Assembly: GCA_935421135.1 (NCBI GenBank)
Contig: OW285195.1
Span: 9,082,391-9,146,390 of the forward strand
Source of the DNA: Bugulina stolonifera
Taxonomy: Eukaryota > Bryozoa > Gymnolaemata > Cheilostomatida > Bugulidae
DNA: 64,000 bases
Direction: 5' to 3'
The position numbers and the translations under genes were made by a program. Below, piece by piece: positions 1-13,700 of the stretch; position 1 is the first letter of the stretch, and each line of letters starts with the position of its first letter. The notes beneath the pieces were generated by a model. The model was not told the origin of the DNA. It was given only the letters and a program-made list of their open reading frames with translations, and ran no database searches.

Positions 1-351
1 TACATCAACAAACATTATAATATTATTTCACTGATGTATATGTGTATAAGGATAAACAATCACTAATTTCATCTAGTAATGTTTTTGCAGGTTCAAAACT
101 TTTAAACTTCAGACAAATTAATGTTTGACTTCAGTTTGGAAAGAAAATCTATTTTCTTGTCCTTTCTTTTCAACTCAGCATCTTTTGGTCACAAAACCAA
201 AGTAAACAGATTATCATGGTGTTTGGCCAGAAGTAATAATAGCAGAGTAGAAACGAGCATATTATTATTATAACAATGCAGTTTCCTTCCTAGTTTCAAC
301 TCTCTCCGTGTACACCTGATAACTGATTGATTCTTGTTACATATCATGTAG

Positions 352-472
352 TGTGGAGGAATCTACACCCTTAGACAGCCCACCGGAGTATGATGATCTC
401 ACGGCACCAGTTGAGTTGGACGATTTAAATTGTGAGGGACAAAAATTAACCGGAGCGCACAATATGGTGTAG
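352..472 (+). CDS. C-terminal exon of an unidentified gene (partial)
   Basis: Only the last coding exon is in the window. A splice acceptor (ATCATGTAG) ends at 351. From 353 a frame of 39 codons runs to a TAG stop at 470-472; base 352 completes a codon from the previous exon. The tail is acidic and contains PPEYDDL, a PPxY-like motif of the kind bound by WW domains, and ends in TGAHNMV. No domain identifies the family. The upstream exons lie left of the window. The gene converges on the minus-strand ZFC3H1 gene; the two stop codons are about 1.3 kb apart. An AATAAA at 1262-1267 could serve as its poly(A) signal. I infer coding from the acceptor, the open frame and the composition. Confidence 0.55.
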
Positions 473-1780
473 AAGGTTTCTATCTGCAGCACGTTGATTG
501 TACTTTCTGATGGACCAGAACATTGTAAATAATATGTAAACTAGGTATTCAGTGTTTTAGTAGGAATTTTTATACACGTAAATACTTCTACCTTCAGTAA
601 AAGTTTGAATTAACTGGTGTAGTATTGTAATTGTTACTAGGTGTTAAAGTGTAGCTGTGTTAGCCCATGTGCAAGTTACTATTATATAATGTTCCTCTAA
701 GCTCGGCTCAGCGGCAAACACTGCCTCTCTATATTTATATGTATATTACATGTGCAGGCAGCAATTTAATGTTTTCCACTTGTGTATTCGCTGTATCAAA
801 TATTATATAGATAAATATATTATTGTTATGAAAGAATTCATTGATGGTATACTGTGTACATTTAATTTGTGTCAGGGTTGAGTTTTGTTTGTATAGTAAA
901 CTGCATATGGAAATAGACAACTTCCTTTATATCAATCTCAAATCATACTCTGATTACATTACGTGTACAACATGTATATACCATGTGCATGGTGAGACGG
1001 GATAAGTATGCCGAGGACCTATTTTTGGTTTTGACACACGATGTATACAGCACAACTTGTTTTTATACATGCATTAATATGGTCAAAAATTGCTGCGCTA
1101 GATTTTAGGACTTGTGTCCTCTTGAAGGAATTGCTGCCAGCAGAAAGTCTTGGTAGAAGACAACTCTGCTTTGTCCAATGCAAATATTCATATTTTTAGT
1201 TTTGTTCAGCTTCCAGTAATTTTGGTGGAAGTTGAGAACCAGAATGACCCAACAGTATAACAATAAACGTATTTCTTCTTGGATTTGTACTATTATGGTA
1301 TCCATTTCCAACAACATCTTCTGCTGCTATCCTCATGGAATAACTATCCACTATCCTCATAGAATTGTACTATAACTAATAATAAGTAAAGTATAATCAA
1401 CAACAAATGAATTGAAGTCTTGTTAGTTTATTTTCATATCAAAATAAAATTTTAGTAACTTGAAAACAGTATTTGGCTCAAAAATAAACATATTATTATA
1501 TAAGCAATATAATAATAATTATTATTATATTAATAATAGTTGTAGAAAGCTTTTATCGGTTGCATAGAAAAGTGTCTACAATAAATAAACACAGGGTTTC
1601 CCCCAAAAGGAGGCCACCCATATGTCATCATAAAATGATTGATATGGCAACATTCTGTATCACTTTGAGATGATCCTATATCAGCGCATAAGAATAAATC
1701 TACTGAGACTATTGTTTTTTGTGTATGAGGTAGTCTGTTTGCTGACTTGTTAGCACTGTGTTTACTTGATGACAGGAAGT
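473..1780. other. 3' flanks between two convergent genes
   Basis: AT-rich sequence without convincing coding frames. It holds the presumed 3' UTRs of the plus-strand gene ending at 472 and of ZFC3H1 ending at 1781. AATAAA is present on the plus strand at 1262-1267 and on the minus strand at 1427-1432. Short ATTATT runs occur around 1490-1540. Confidence 0.5.
1427..1432 (-). terminator. Candidate poly(A) signal of ZFC3H1
   Basis: AATAAA on the minus strand about 350 nt past the ZFC3H1 stop codon, in AT-rich sequence. Chosen because it is a canonical hexamer in the right orientation; other A-rich hexamers nearby cannot be excluded. Confidence 0.4.
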
Positions 1781-4700
1781 CTACTTGATGATGGCATGCG
1801 TATGGGTGGGTAATGAGTCTAGAAAGGACTGTACGTTGACATCGGTATCTTTACACTCAGCAATGGCTGCCTTCAGATAGTCACCAGGAACGGAAATACT
1901 CATCATGATAGTTAAGTACTAAAACAACACAACAAATAATTCAGAAATCTAGGATGTAAAGAGATTAGTAGAACACAGGCTCCATGTAAATAATGGGTAC
2001 AGCTAGTAAGAAGCCTAGTTCAATGTTCAATGTGTAACATGCAAAAGCAGCTAGATTAAGCTCAGTTGAACATTCACTCAGCCATAGCAAATTTGGATTT
2101 GTCTTGTCTTTGATTTGAGTTAGACAACTCTAAATTAGTGCCAGATTTAATCAACAGTAACGAGTTTTGTAGAGAAGTTGGTTAAATTAAAAGTACAGTC
2201 ACTATGCAATGGATTGACAGCTCAACTGACCTATGAGCAAGTGATATAACAATTAACAACCACTACCAATCAAAGAGACAGTCATTCAATAACTAAGGTG
2301 AGTCAGACTGCAGTCAACCAATCAAGTCACTCTATCAGAGAGAGTCAGACTGCAGTCAACCAATCAAGTCACTCTATCAGAGAGAGTCAGTCAGCAACAA
2401 GGTAACATTAAATATAACTGATGTGGTGGTTGAAGCCAAAGCATGGGAAGTATTGAGTAACAGCAGTAGTTTGCCAGCAATAGCATGTATTCCTACTTTT
2501 TTCCAGAGAGCAAGTGAGTGGGGGAGTAACTTCACAGCCCGTCTTCCAAGTGCCAACGCCTGAATAACAGAAAGAAGAATAGAATATTATTAGTAACGGC
2601 ACATTCAGCAGAGGAGTGGGAAGGGTGCTAGGTGAGCGATATATTTACCTCTTGAAATCTCTTCAATTTTACCATTACGGTAACATACCTACAACAAACA
2701 GGTAGAATATCAAGTCAAATAAACATATTAATGACCACACTATGCGCCAGCCAGAATGTCATGCAAGTGATAGCAATACCATGTGAATGGCTAATTTTTA
2801 ATCTAAAATGAAACACAAGAGCTTCAATTTCTATCAAGTTGACATGCATGTAACATCTGTAAAACATAGAGTAATGATAATAACATACAAAACCCAGAGA
2901 GATTCGTCAGCTAAGTTCCGATGAGAGAGGACACTGCACAAGTGTTTAATAGATGCATAGTCTCTGTTTGGTCTCTCCATGTATAGTTCACACACCCTAA
3001 AACATAAACAACCAGCATACCAAGCCTACATTACTAGGGCCATGCTACAATGTATGTATATTGTTATTGTTTCAGGACTGCATCTTTATCCCAAACAAAG
3101 AGTTAGGAGTATACTAGGAAGCACTGGGACAGTTTAGGTGTGATTCATATCCTGGGCCACTCTCTTTTTCACGATCAGCAGTCCGAAAATCATTCCTCAT
3201 TAGCAAAGAATTGCAGCTCTCGCTTTGTGGGCGGAGTCAAAGCAACAGAGTTTTCCCCTCCACTATCTTTACTCCAGCTTAACTGGCATGAACAGATACA
3301 GGTTAAAACACAGATATATTAAATCATTACTTGGATGTGAGCCAGTATAACATAGATGAGTGAACTGAACCGCACCTGGGTATGAGTTGAGTATTGTCAG
3401 GGTACTTATCCATCCACAGCTCGTACCACTCTGTGACGTCACAAGGGTGTAACAGTCCACCCACATAGATGATGACCTAGTTAATAGATGGCTCAGTACT
3501 TGGTTAATGTTATGCATGTGTAATACATGATCAGGTATGGAAGGGTGTACAGAGTAATAGACAAGGGATAATAGACACAGGGTAACGTGCAGTACATACA
3601 TGTATATTGCATATTAACCAGGAAGTAGTTGTACAAGGTAAGTGTTGGTAATAGGTTTCAGTGTAAACTCCAACCCTACTTAGTTAATACATCATGATTA
3701 TTACATTTTAACATGTAAATTAGTATCCAGATTCTATATTTTGTACCCAAACATCTTATAGCACTGAGCGATTAGTAGCATAGAGTAACATCTATATCTA
3801 TAATATTATGACCTGTACACACTCAGTAAGTCTAGCATAATACGCAGCTTATACCTTGTTATGGAAAGAGTAGTCTAGATAGTGTCTTTGGTGAAGAGTT
3901 GTGAAGCGGCAAGGGGTAGATGTCACACACCTTGTCACTACCTCAAGGTACTCTTTCATAGTGTGACCAGATGAGCAGGTGTCTTCAGGTGCCCTAACTA
4001 GCTCATACCTGTACAGTAGGTACCTGGAATGCAGTAGAACACAGAGTATTGCCCCTACTCACTTTATAGATAATTGGTGGACACCATAACTTCACCAAAG
4101 TATAATGTAAATATACATACAAGACATAACACCCTTGATTCAGCACCAAAATACATGGAAGAATGCATTGCACACTATACAAATACAACACACAGAGAAG
4201 ATAACTCCTAACTTGTTTTAATTTCATTACATTGAAAACGCTACACACTAGGAGGACATAAGCTTTATCAACTGATATTTAACCAAAATTTTGAATATGC
4301 CCTCCCTCTATTGTAACCACACCTCTCCTATTATTAGCCCCAGTTCTTACCTCCAGCACATGAGCTGAACATGCTCTTTATCTACGAGCCTGGAGAGCGC
4401 CGTCTCGTACATGTCTATTATAACATCGGAGGGAGCCTTGCTAGTGGACAGGTAGAATCTACAGCAAGTCAATTATATCAGCTTACTAAACATCCGAACC
4501 AGTCTAATAAATAATCATACAGAATGTTATAGGATAAACTGTGACAGCTGAGAAACATACAAATGTAGCAATAAGTGGTGAACCAGGACAATGATAGACA
4601 TAGTATCTACAATGTACTGTATGTATATCAATATGAGTATGTAAAGAGTATATAATTATACACTAACCCATAGCACAGCCAAATATAAAGGAGATTGTCC

Positions 4701-7700
4701 TTATACATGCTGATCCTGCCCTGATCAGCAGCAGGTGGCAGCGTAGTATCATCTGGTATGTTAAAATCTAGTAACACTCTGTAACACACAACATGTATTG
4801 TGATAGCACATACCTAATAGTATATTAGTATATATTTCAGTGCATGACTGTACACCCATTTTTCCTTGACATGTCACACCCTGATTACAATTGTAGATAT
4901 ATTACATGTTATACACATACATGCATATATATCTGTTAACATCTTTGTGAGTTAGCAGTTATCCTCTATTTACATAACACATGTGTATAATGTTCCTATT
5001 TGGTGATTAACCGAGATAAATGGAAAAGAGTAATTTGGATAACAAAGCATACAATCTAATAATGTACATGCAACTGACAAGCTTTTCGGAAAACTGATGA
5101 ATAGTGAAAAATTAACATTCTCCATTCATAATATAACAGATTCTGCAAGCACCTGTGCAGTAACATACAGGTGCTTGTCTATATAGTCTACACGTTGTAT
5201 GTACACACCTGTAGAGAGTGTCAGCCTGTGCCATAGCCACACTGTACTCCAACACTGGCAGGTTAAACAACGAGTGAATCAGTCTGATGGTGAAAGTATT
5301 GACAGATTTAATGGACTGGCAGTCAGATATGTTCCATACGGAAAGGTAGTAGTGTACCTGGGCTGAGAATGGCAATGAGTCGGCACATAGTAGTGATAGC
5401 TACAACATAAACAGTACAGCTAGTGTTGTACAATAATACATAATAGTACCAGCAGTAAATAATGCATAATATACAGGTAATAAAATAATAATAATATCCG
5501 TGGTGCCAAACACAATTCTTTAACACTGTTGCCAAATAGCAGAGCTAGTCGAGGGGCCACCACGGCTCCTAGAGCTGGATATTGCTGGGTTTGAGTCCCA
5601 CCAATGACCTGCAGGTTTTTGTCCACAAGAAGGTTTTTCCTCTGTGCCATATCGAACTTTAGTAATATCCAGCTCGATGGGCCACCAAGGCTTCTAGAGC
5701 TGGATATTACTAAAGTTCAATATGGCACAGAGGAAAAACCTTCGAGACAAAAGCCTGCAGGTCATTGGTGGGACTCAAACCCACGTCCTTGCAGATAATT
5801 TGCGTTATTGCTGCAAGACCAGAGTGACTAGCGCTAGACCACTCGGCCACCAACACCTTTTTTAATACTTGTATGGGATATTTAGGTAATGTAGGCAACA
5901 TTGTAAGATATGATTGTATTATTTTAAAATGTAGTATTACCTGCCAGAAATGGGAGCTTAGTGACTGTCTTTGGTGCTGAAGGTACAAAAGGTAAAAGTG
6001 AGGAGATTGGCTGAAACCAGGTAGACTAAACCATGAGCTGACAGCAGAGCTTGCCGCCTCCCTAAACAACCAGTTCAATATCAGTTAGAGCAAACATAAA
6101 TGTACTTCTGGTATATTATATGATGACAGCAGCTGATATCTAAATACATACTTCTATATCCACGACATAAACGACTATCACAAGACTTGAAGAGAAACAG
6201 CCGAGAGTTACCAGTTACCGAGTTGGTCAACATGAATTTAGGGATTGTCAGAAATTATTTTACAGTTGTTCTCGTCGTAATTCCTGTTAAGTCAACAAGT
6301 ATGATATTACCACAACATATACATGTATGTGGTTGATGTTGATGTTATAGCCCTAGTTTAACGTACAGTTTAAGCAGAGAGAGGAGGGTCCCTCTAATAG
6401 CCCAGTGACAAGGAGAGTCTATGAACTGCTGGTCCAGTTGCACCACACTATTCTGTAGTATAGCTGTCACCTTCTGTACTACATGCCCATTAGCCCTTAC
6501 CGACTCCCAGTCACCTGGTAGTGCCTGTCGAGATGCTAGATATCTACCTGCATACAGCACCAAAAATATTAGCTATATACCAGATGTAGACCATGTAACG
6601 GCACGTATGGGAATGAGTATCACTGGTGGATTGTGGTATAGAGACAGAGGACCTCTAGTGAGCATAATATCTGATGGAACCAATTACAGTATATAAAACA
6701 GGTGATTCTATGTCGAAATGGTTGTAGTAGGTCAAAATTTACCTACGAGTTTCATGTAGATAAAACTATAATATGGTAAGTTTGAATGAACAGTCATGTA
6801 CAACAGTCAGACTCGGGTATCACATTTGGTTATCACAACTAGTGATCTTTACTAGTTGTATTGCTAGTGCTTTCAGAATGAATTAATCATGCCTACTGAA
6901 TTGTATTATATAACATACCATTGGAGAGTAACCCCACAGGTAGGGAGTTGAAAGCAGTAACATATGCTAGATAGTAGGTAGCTAGTAGTCTATCTTCAAC
7001 CGTTAGTATCCCATATTCTTCACTACTTCTGTCAGTACACACCTAAATACCAGGAATATACATGCTACATATAATACAATGGGGGCTAGTACAAGTATCA
7101 GCACCAGTGCATCTACTCCACACAATCATTCACATTACTTTGAGACAAACTTCTAGTTGATAGCTAAAGATTTACAAAACTAGATTAACTTGATACCTCA
7201 ATAAATATATTTCCTTGTGGAATTCGACGCTCCCCCCCCCCCCCCCCCCCACACACAGATGCACACTTTATGGTAGAATAACTTACACCTATTGGTGCAC
7301 TTTCAGGGTAGCCCGAGATTATAGCCAGGTGAGTGCTGTAGAGAAGGGTCTCTAGCACTATGAATGACCTTTCCTCCGCACTCATTCTATCATCCATCAT
7401 TAGGAACTGAGGTACAAATGTACAGGCCTTCATTTTCATTAGCGCCGAGCTCAATGTTCTTATATACTACAATAAACCAGTTAAGACAAGACATCACATG
7501 CCAGTAATTGTCATTGTCTCTAGAACTCGTACAAACAAATATACAATCAGAGTTTTATAAGTAGGGAATAATTATTGGCTAGTCCCAACCCGACAATCAT
7601 TTAGACATCCTTTAGACAAATACTACACTGACCAATAGGAAGTGTTGAATATGTACTAAACTAACCAATAGGAAGTGTTGAATATATACTACACTAACCA

Positions 7701-10700
7701 ATAGGAAGTGTTGAATATATACTACACTAACCAATAGGAAGTGTTGAATATATACTACACTGTCCAATAGGAAGTGTTCAATATATACTACACCGACCAA
7801 TAGGAAATGCTGAATGTATACTACACTGACCAATAGGAAGATCTGATAATTCTGCTGTTTCTCCAATGCCTTCTCACATATTTCGGTATAATCTTGTCGC
7901 TCAGACTCGGGTTGTTTACCGTAGAGTTTGAGATAGACAAGCCAGAGATCAAGGTCTGTTGAGTTACTCTCCAGTGCAAGAGATAAGATATGCAGAGCCT
8001 CCGAAAGAGCCGTAGAACTTCGACTAAAAGGTTCACGAGTCGAGTAACACATGCAGTAGCAAGAGTAAATGAGAAAGACAATACATCTAAAGTTGATTAC
8101 CACTTACACATTGAGCTAGTTTTATATCGGACAGAGCTACACGTTACACAAAGTCATTAAATATAACATGAGCTGACCAATCATATGCATGGATTATATT
8201 TCATTTATTGCAGCGTTATCAATTAATACTAACCCTTCCTCGTACAACTTCTTATAGGCAAGTTTAATCCAGAGTTTAACATTTTGAGGTTGTTCTAGTA
8301 GCGTTCTCTCAATCTCCTCCATTGTACAGTAGTTATCCATGTAGTACCTGAACAACATACAATGTTAGCTATTGTATTAATATAATAATAATAATAATAT
8401 CTGTGGTGCCAAACACAATTGTTTAACATGGCTGCCCAGCAGCAGAGCTAATCGAAGGCCACCATGGCTCCTAGAGCTGGATATTATTAGTATTAGTAAC
8501 TATGACATCACAGCATGGTCTCTCACATATACTACTGTACAATACTGTAAATAGGAGTATGTTGTTTATACCCGATAACCTGGTTATACCTGGAGCCATA
8601 AGGAGGTAATGCAGTACTATAACATGTTAGATATACAGCGTGTAGATACATATAGTAACCCACTATGGTATTATATACAGGGTATCACACCAACCTGACA
8701 TCAGCTCCAAACAGAACATCGTCATCAGCCTCTATAGACCTGGCAGATGTGGAAGGAGCAGGTGCTGACCTTGTCAAAGACACCTGCTGACACTGACCCT
8801 CTGTCTCCTCCGCCATGTCGGCCAGCCTGTCTGTCTGAGACACAGGTACCTCAGGTGCTTGGAACTGAATGGTGAATGGTAACTCTGTAATAGATATACT
8901 CAATGTAAATACTAAGTAGTGGGCTGAATGACCACAAGAAGAAAAAGTCACTTCATAATAACCCATGTTCACTATATAATAGCTAGTGTCCACTCTATAT
9001 AATCCACAGAGGGATGCACCAGTGCACGTATATAACATATCACTCACGGGCGTCTAGAGAGGCAAGCACCTCTGCAGCTGCTACCACCATGATCTGCTCA
9101 TCAGTCATTAGTTGGGATCTACTAGATCTACAGCGCAGGATGAACTGGGGTACACTCTCTGAAACAGAAGGAAGGAAAGAGTTAAAAGTTGAACAGAATG
9201 ACCAATACATGATCTGCTGTTAACAAGGTGCTACAAAGGGTATTTATAGCATAAAATCACAAAGCATTGGCCAAACACATATATGAACTGATAGTGATGC
9301 AACATTGTTACCAAGATAAAGCAATTGATGTAAACTCCAAACTAGGAACACCATAGTAACAACAAAATGTATATTAGAGACAATGACATGCGCCAAGTAA
9401 CCATAAGAACTCAAGTTGTATATTATGGTATAAGATCTACAGATGCACACTTGCATTAACTAATGATTAGTAATATACGTGCAGTTACGAGTAAATGTAG
9501 CACTAACTAATGATTAGTAGTATACGTGTACTCACCAGTAAATGTAGCACCAGTCAAAGACCTTAGTTTCTGTACAGCAGCTGGCAGATCCAGAAAATAG
9601 TCCCTTTGATGCTGGCTATAATATAAACATGTCATTATATTTGCACACACTACTACACTTGTAACTTACATGTACATGTATATTTAAACCTATTACTAGT
9701 GACAATGTCTAAAAAACTGAAATTGCAAACAATTGTACAGTGTACACACAGCATGCATACATGTACATACAGTGTGCATATGTGTGTACATACAGTGTAA
9801 ATACATACTTGTATATACACACACTATATATATCTACACATACAAACTTACTGTGCACACTGGGGATCGTTACAAGTGCCGTGTAGATCATATTTACAGA
9901 GGTAAGCTCTAGGGTCAAGGTTGTGATTGTATGTCGTAGACAGTAGAGTTATCTTCTCCCTCAGCTGTAGGTACGGATTCAACCTGAGTGTACAACCATT
10001 CACAATAAATACTACACAAAGTATAAACCTCGGAGAGAATATCAGCTAGAAAGGAATTATACTGATTCTGGACATACTTAACCACATAACTAGATAGTAT
10101 AATACACCGGTACATATACTACAACTACAGGCATGTGAAGCTTACAGGCCGACATGAGTATATCTGTCTCAGTTGATATAAACCAAACAAACTCACATAG
10201 TGAACATGCACATGTAATAAAATACATACCTATATGAGCTGAACGCCTTCAGTACACTAGAGTATACAGGAGAGAATTTATGGAATGATTCCGTAGTTGT
10301 CTCCCCTGAGTGACGTACAGACAATACCCTCTCAGTGTATCGGTGAGTAGGTTTATCAACAATCAGCTGAAATATTAACATTACTACTTATATATCATGG
10401 GCAGATAACTAGATATACATGTACATGATTGTGTTAGTACATATTATTATATTATATATGGAGGCCACAGGGTATGTACCATACATTTAATTTCTAAGAT
10501 GGCATGCAGTATTAGGTGTAGAGACCATCATTTACCAGTAACCTAGTAGTTACACAATCCTATACCTACACTATATTCAAACTCAAGGTTATGTGGGCAA
10601 GAAAGGAATTACAATATTATCTGCCTAATTTTAGAGATTGAATACAAAGGTGGTGAAGAGGCATTCACTAAACTAATGATATCTACAACATCGTATAACA

Positions 10701-13700
10701 ACTCCCAGTTAGAGGTCATATAGCTTACCCCATTATCCAATGACCTCTCCTTAGTGTAATACCGTCTTACTAAATCGGGTATTGCATCACTACACTCATC
10801 CATCTGTAAACACGAAACACTGCCTTGTACTTTGGAGTTATGTACACTTGTATATAATCCAGACATGAGAGCACAACTACTAAACACTAACGAGTTGATG
10901 GAACAGTGGAATAAAATAGCCCATTACTATCGTGCATAACAATGCAAAATGTAGTGGAGAGTTGTGTGCTTTTGAACATGTACTAAACTAGGGCTGGGCC
11001 GGTACCTACATGTATCATAGAGGTGGGAATTCCAACACCCAACGCTAACGAAATGGTACAGTAGTAATATAAAGCCCAGTGGCCCAGCACTATTGTCATA
11101 AATATTTAAATTATACGAGACATGCATAACAAAGGGTAAATAATTCTAAACTACCTGCTGAATCTAAGTAGAGCATACATAGAAAACATCAGTATAACAG
11201 TTATCAATAAAATGTTGTGTAACACTCACCAATGCTTTCCTGAGTGTCCAGTTAATAGGATGTTTCTTAGAGGTCTTGTTGGATTTATCTTCCTTTGCTT
11301 CACTTTCTCCAGTACTCTACACATACACATAATAATATATGTATATCTATGCCTAGCTCCAACTGTAAGGCGATTATTCTAGAATTTATAGTTCTCAGTG
11401 CATGTTATAAAACTAGCTATTTTATCGGGATCACAGATGTCATCATGTCATACCATGTCATGATTGGCTGGTGACTATCACGATTGACTTTCATACAACT
11501 ATCGCAAACAAGTGGACACCAGCCTTGAGTCATGTGGTAACACTCTAGTAAACTAACACAAGACAGGCCATAGCCAGATAATGTTAGAATTATAATAAAA
11601 ATATGACGCACCTTCCTGGCTGGAGGCGGTTCCAATAGAGACTTCCTCCTCTTGCCACCACCTGGAGGCACCTTGTCAGCCACCTCATTCTCAGTGAGTT
11701 TGGGTAGAGGTATGACATCACCAGACTGTGCATCTTCTTTCAACTTCCTCTTCTTGTTATATTTGGCTCTCAGCTGCACATGGAACATGAAATATGTAAC
11801 ACAATAACATAGCACGCACGGAATATATGTAATTATAATTATATATTAGACATGGAATATGCAATATAATCATATACTACATATAAAATATGTAATATAA
11901 TCATATATTACATAATTATGGAATATGTAATATAATCATATACTACACATGAAATATGTAATTATAATCATATACAGATCATTACCTTGATATTCATAGC
12001 TCTCTCTAAAGCCTTTAATCTCTGCACATTTTCTGCATCAGTGGGGGCCGTCAATACACCACGCCCCTTCTCTCCAGTCACTCCGCTGCTACTAGACAGA
12101 GGCTTAGCCACAGGCTTAGAAATAGGAGTGGGTTCATACTGCACAGTGGAACCTTTACTATCTCCAAACTCTGTTGGTACATAAGTATTCTTATCAGTTA
12201 ACATGGGTGGTCCTGATGTTGTAAGCTTAGTAGAGAGTGGGGTGGGATTGTAGGTAGCCTTATCCACACCCGGATTACTAACAGTGGGATCATAAGCTAA
12301 GTCAGCAGCTGCCAACTTGACGGACAGCTTCGAGTCACCTTGGAGTTTACCTGACGAACTAGCTGGATCTGCTACGGGCTTTGACAGCACTTCTTCCTTG
12401 ACGATACCTACAGAGAGGTCATCAACCATATCAGTTTTTGAGACTGGTTTCGATTCTTGAGGGAGTGATTTGATTGGTGGTAATACAGCAGAATCCACTA
12501 CTGCATTAGACAGCTGGGCGCAGGTGGTGGTGGGTTGACTCTCTTGGGCAGGTGCCACTGACTTTATTGACGATTGTTTGATCAGAGGGGCGAAGGAAAC
12601 TGTTGTGTTAGGTGAACTTCTGCCACTTTCCTTCTGGGAAGGCTCCATCTTCATAGACAATTGCTTCAAAAACTGCACCTTCCTTCGCAGCTCTCGTACA
12701 GCCTAAAACATGAACAATTAAAGGGGTTATGAAGCTTGGTTTACGTCTATGTTCAATGCAGCATCTCTTACTTAGGTTTGTTGCATTTGTGCTACTATAA
12801 GCAGAGTTGTGTCCTCGTGCCTATGCTTCACTAGTTCTGTATAAAAATTCAAAAAATGCGGATATTAGATCCATAGACTTCTGACATACTGCATATTAAT
12901 TAAAGCCTGACCACATGCTGAAATTTTGATTTATTGCCAATTGATAAACATAATATAGGCCTACAATGAAACTTCATTTCTACTAGGCATGTGTAGTGGG
13001 GTGCCCTCATCAGCTGAGGTACAATTACTTTTTTGATTATATAGGCACCCAGTCTAATTTGAACACAGCTTTGTATAGTTCATGAAAGGCAAGTCTGGGA
13101 ATACTATACCAAAGCATATTTTATTATTTCTAAACTAAACCTACTGTGCTCTCCTTCTCGATGAGACTTCGATAGTGACGAATCTTCAGCTGTCGTCTAA
13201 CAACTTCCTCCTCAGCGTTCTTAATTTCAGTCTTCATCTTAGAGAGTTCAGAAATGGAGGAAGAAGACCCTAAGGGACGTACATCCGATTTGGTCTTCAG
13301 TTTCTTAGCTGGTGCAGCTCTTGTGGGTTGCACATGGGTAAGTAATGGTGCGTTACCTTGAATTCCTGTCTTAGTAGTAGCTCCACCACCAAACTCTATT
13401 TGAGTACCTTTGAGCTGAGTGTTGGCCACTTGTTTGGAAAGTTGAGTCTCTGATGATGACAGAGTTTGAGTATTCGATTCTAAAGACTGCTTTGCCGTAG
13501 CAGTAGCAGAGTTAGATTGAGTAGAGTGTGATGATACAGCAGAAAATTTAATAGGAGAAACCTTTAGAGAATCAACTACTGGCACGTTCTTATTGGCTGG
13601 AGAAATTGACCTAGTGTTTGACTGGTCCCCTTTTCTCTTCTGTTGCATCTAGAACACAGTAGAGGACAAAATGCAAGCACAATGTCAAATAGCTCACACT

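Noticed and set aside
88..160. Acceptor-like TTTTTGCAG followed by a possible exon
   Set aside because: All three frames hit stop codons within about 15 codons and no donor fits; probably intron sequence of the gene ending at 472.
5763..5857. Possible functional tRNA-Ser/Leu gene
   Set aside because: A and B boxes are present but the acceptor-stem halves do not pair properly, and the segment continues into a SINE body with an ATT tail.
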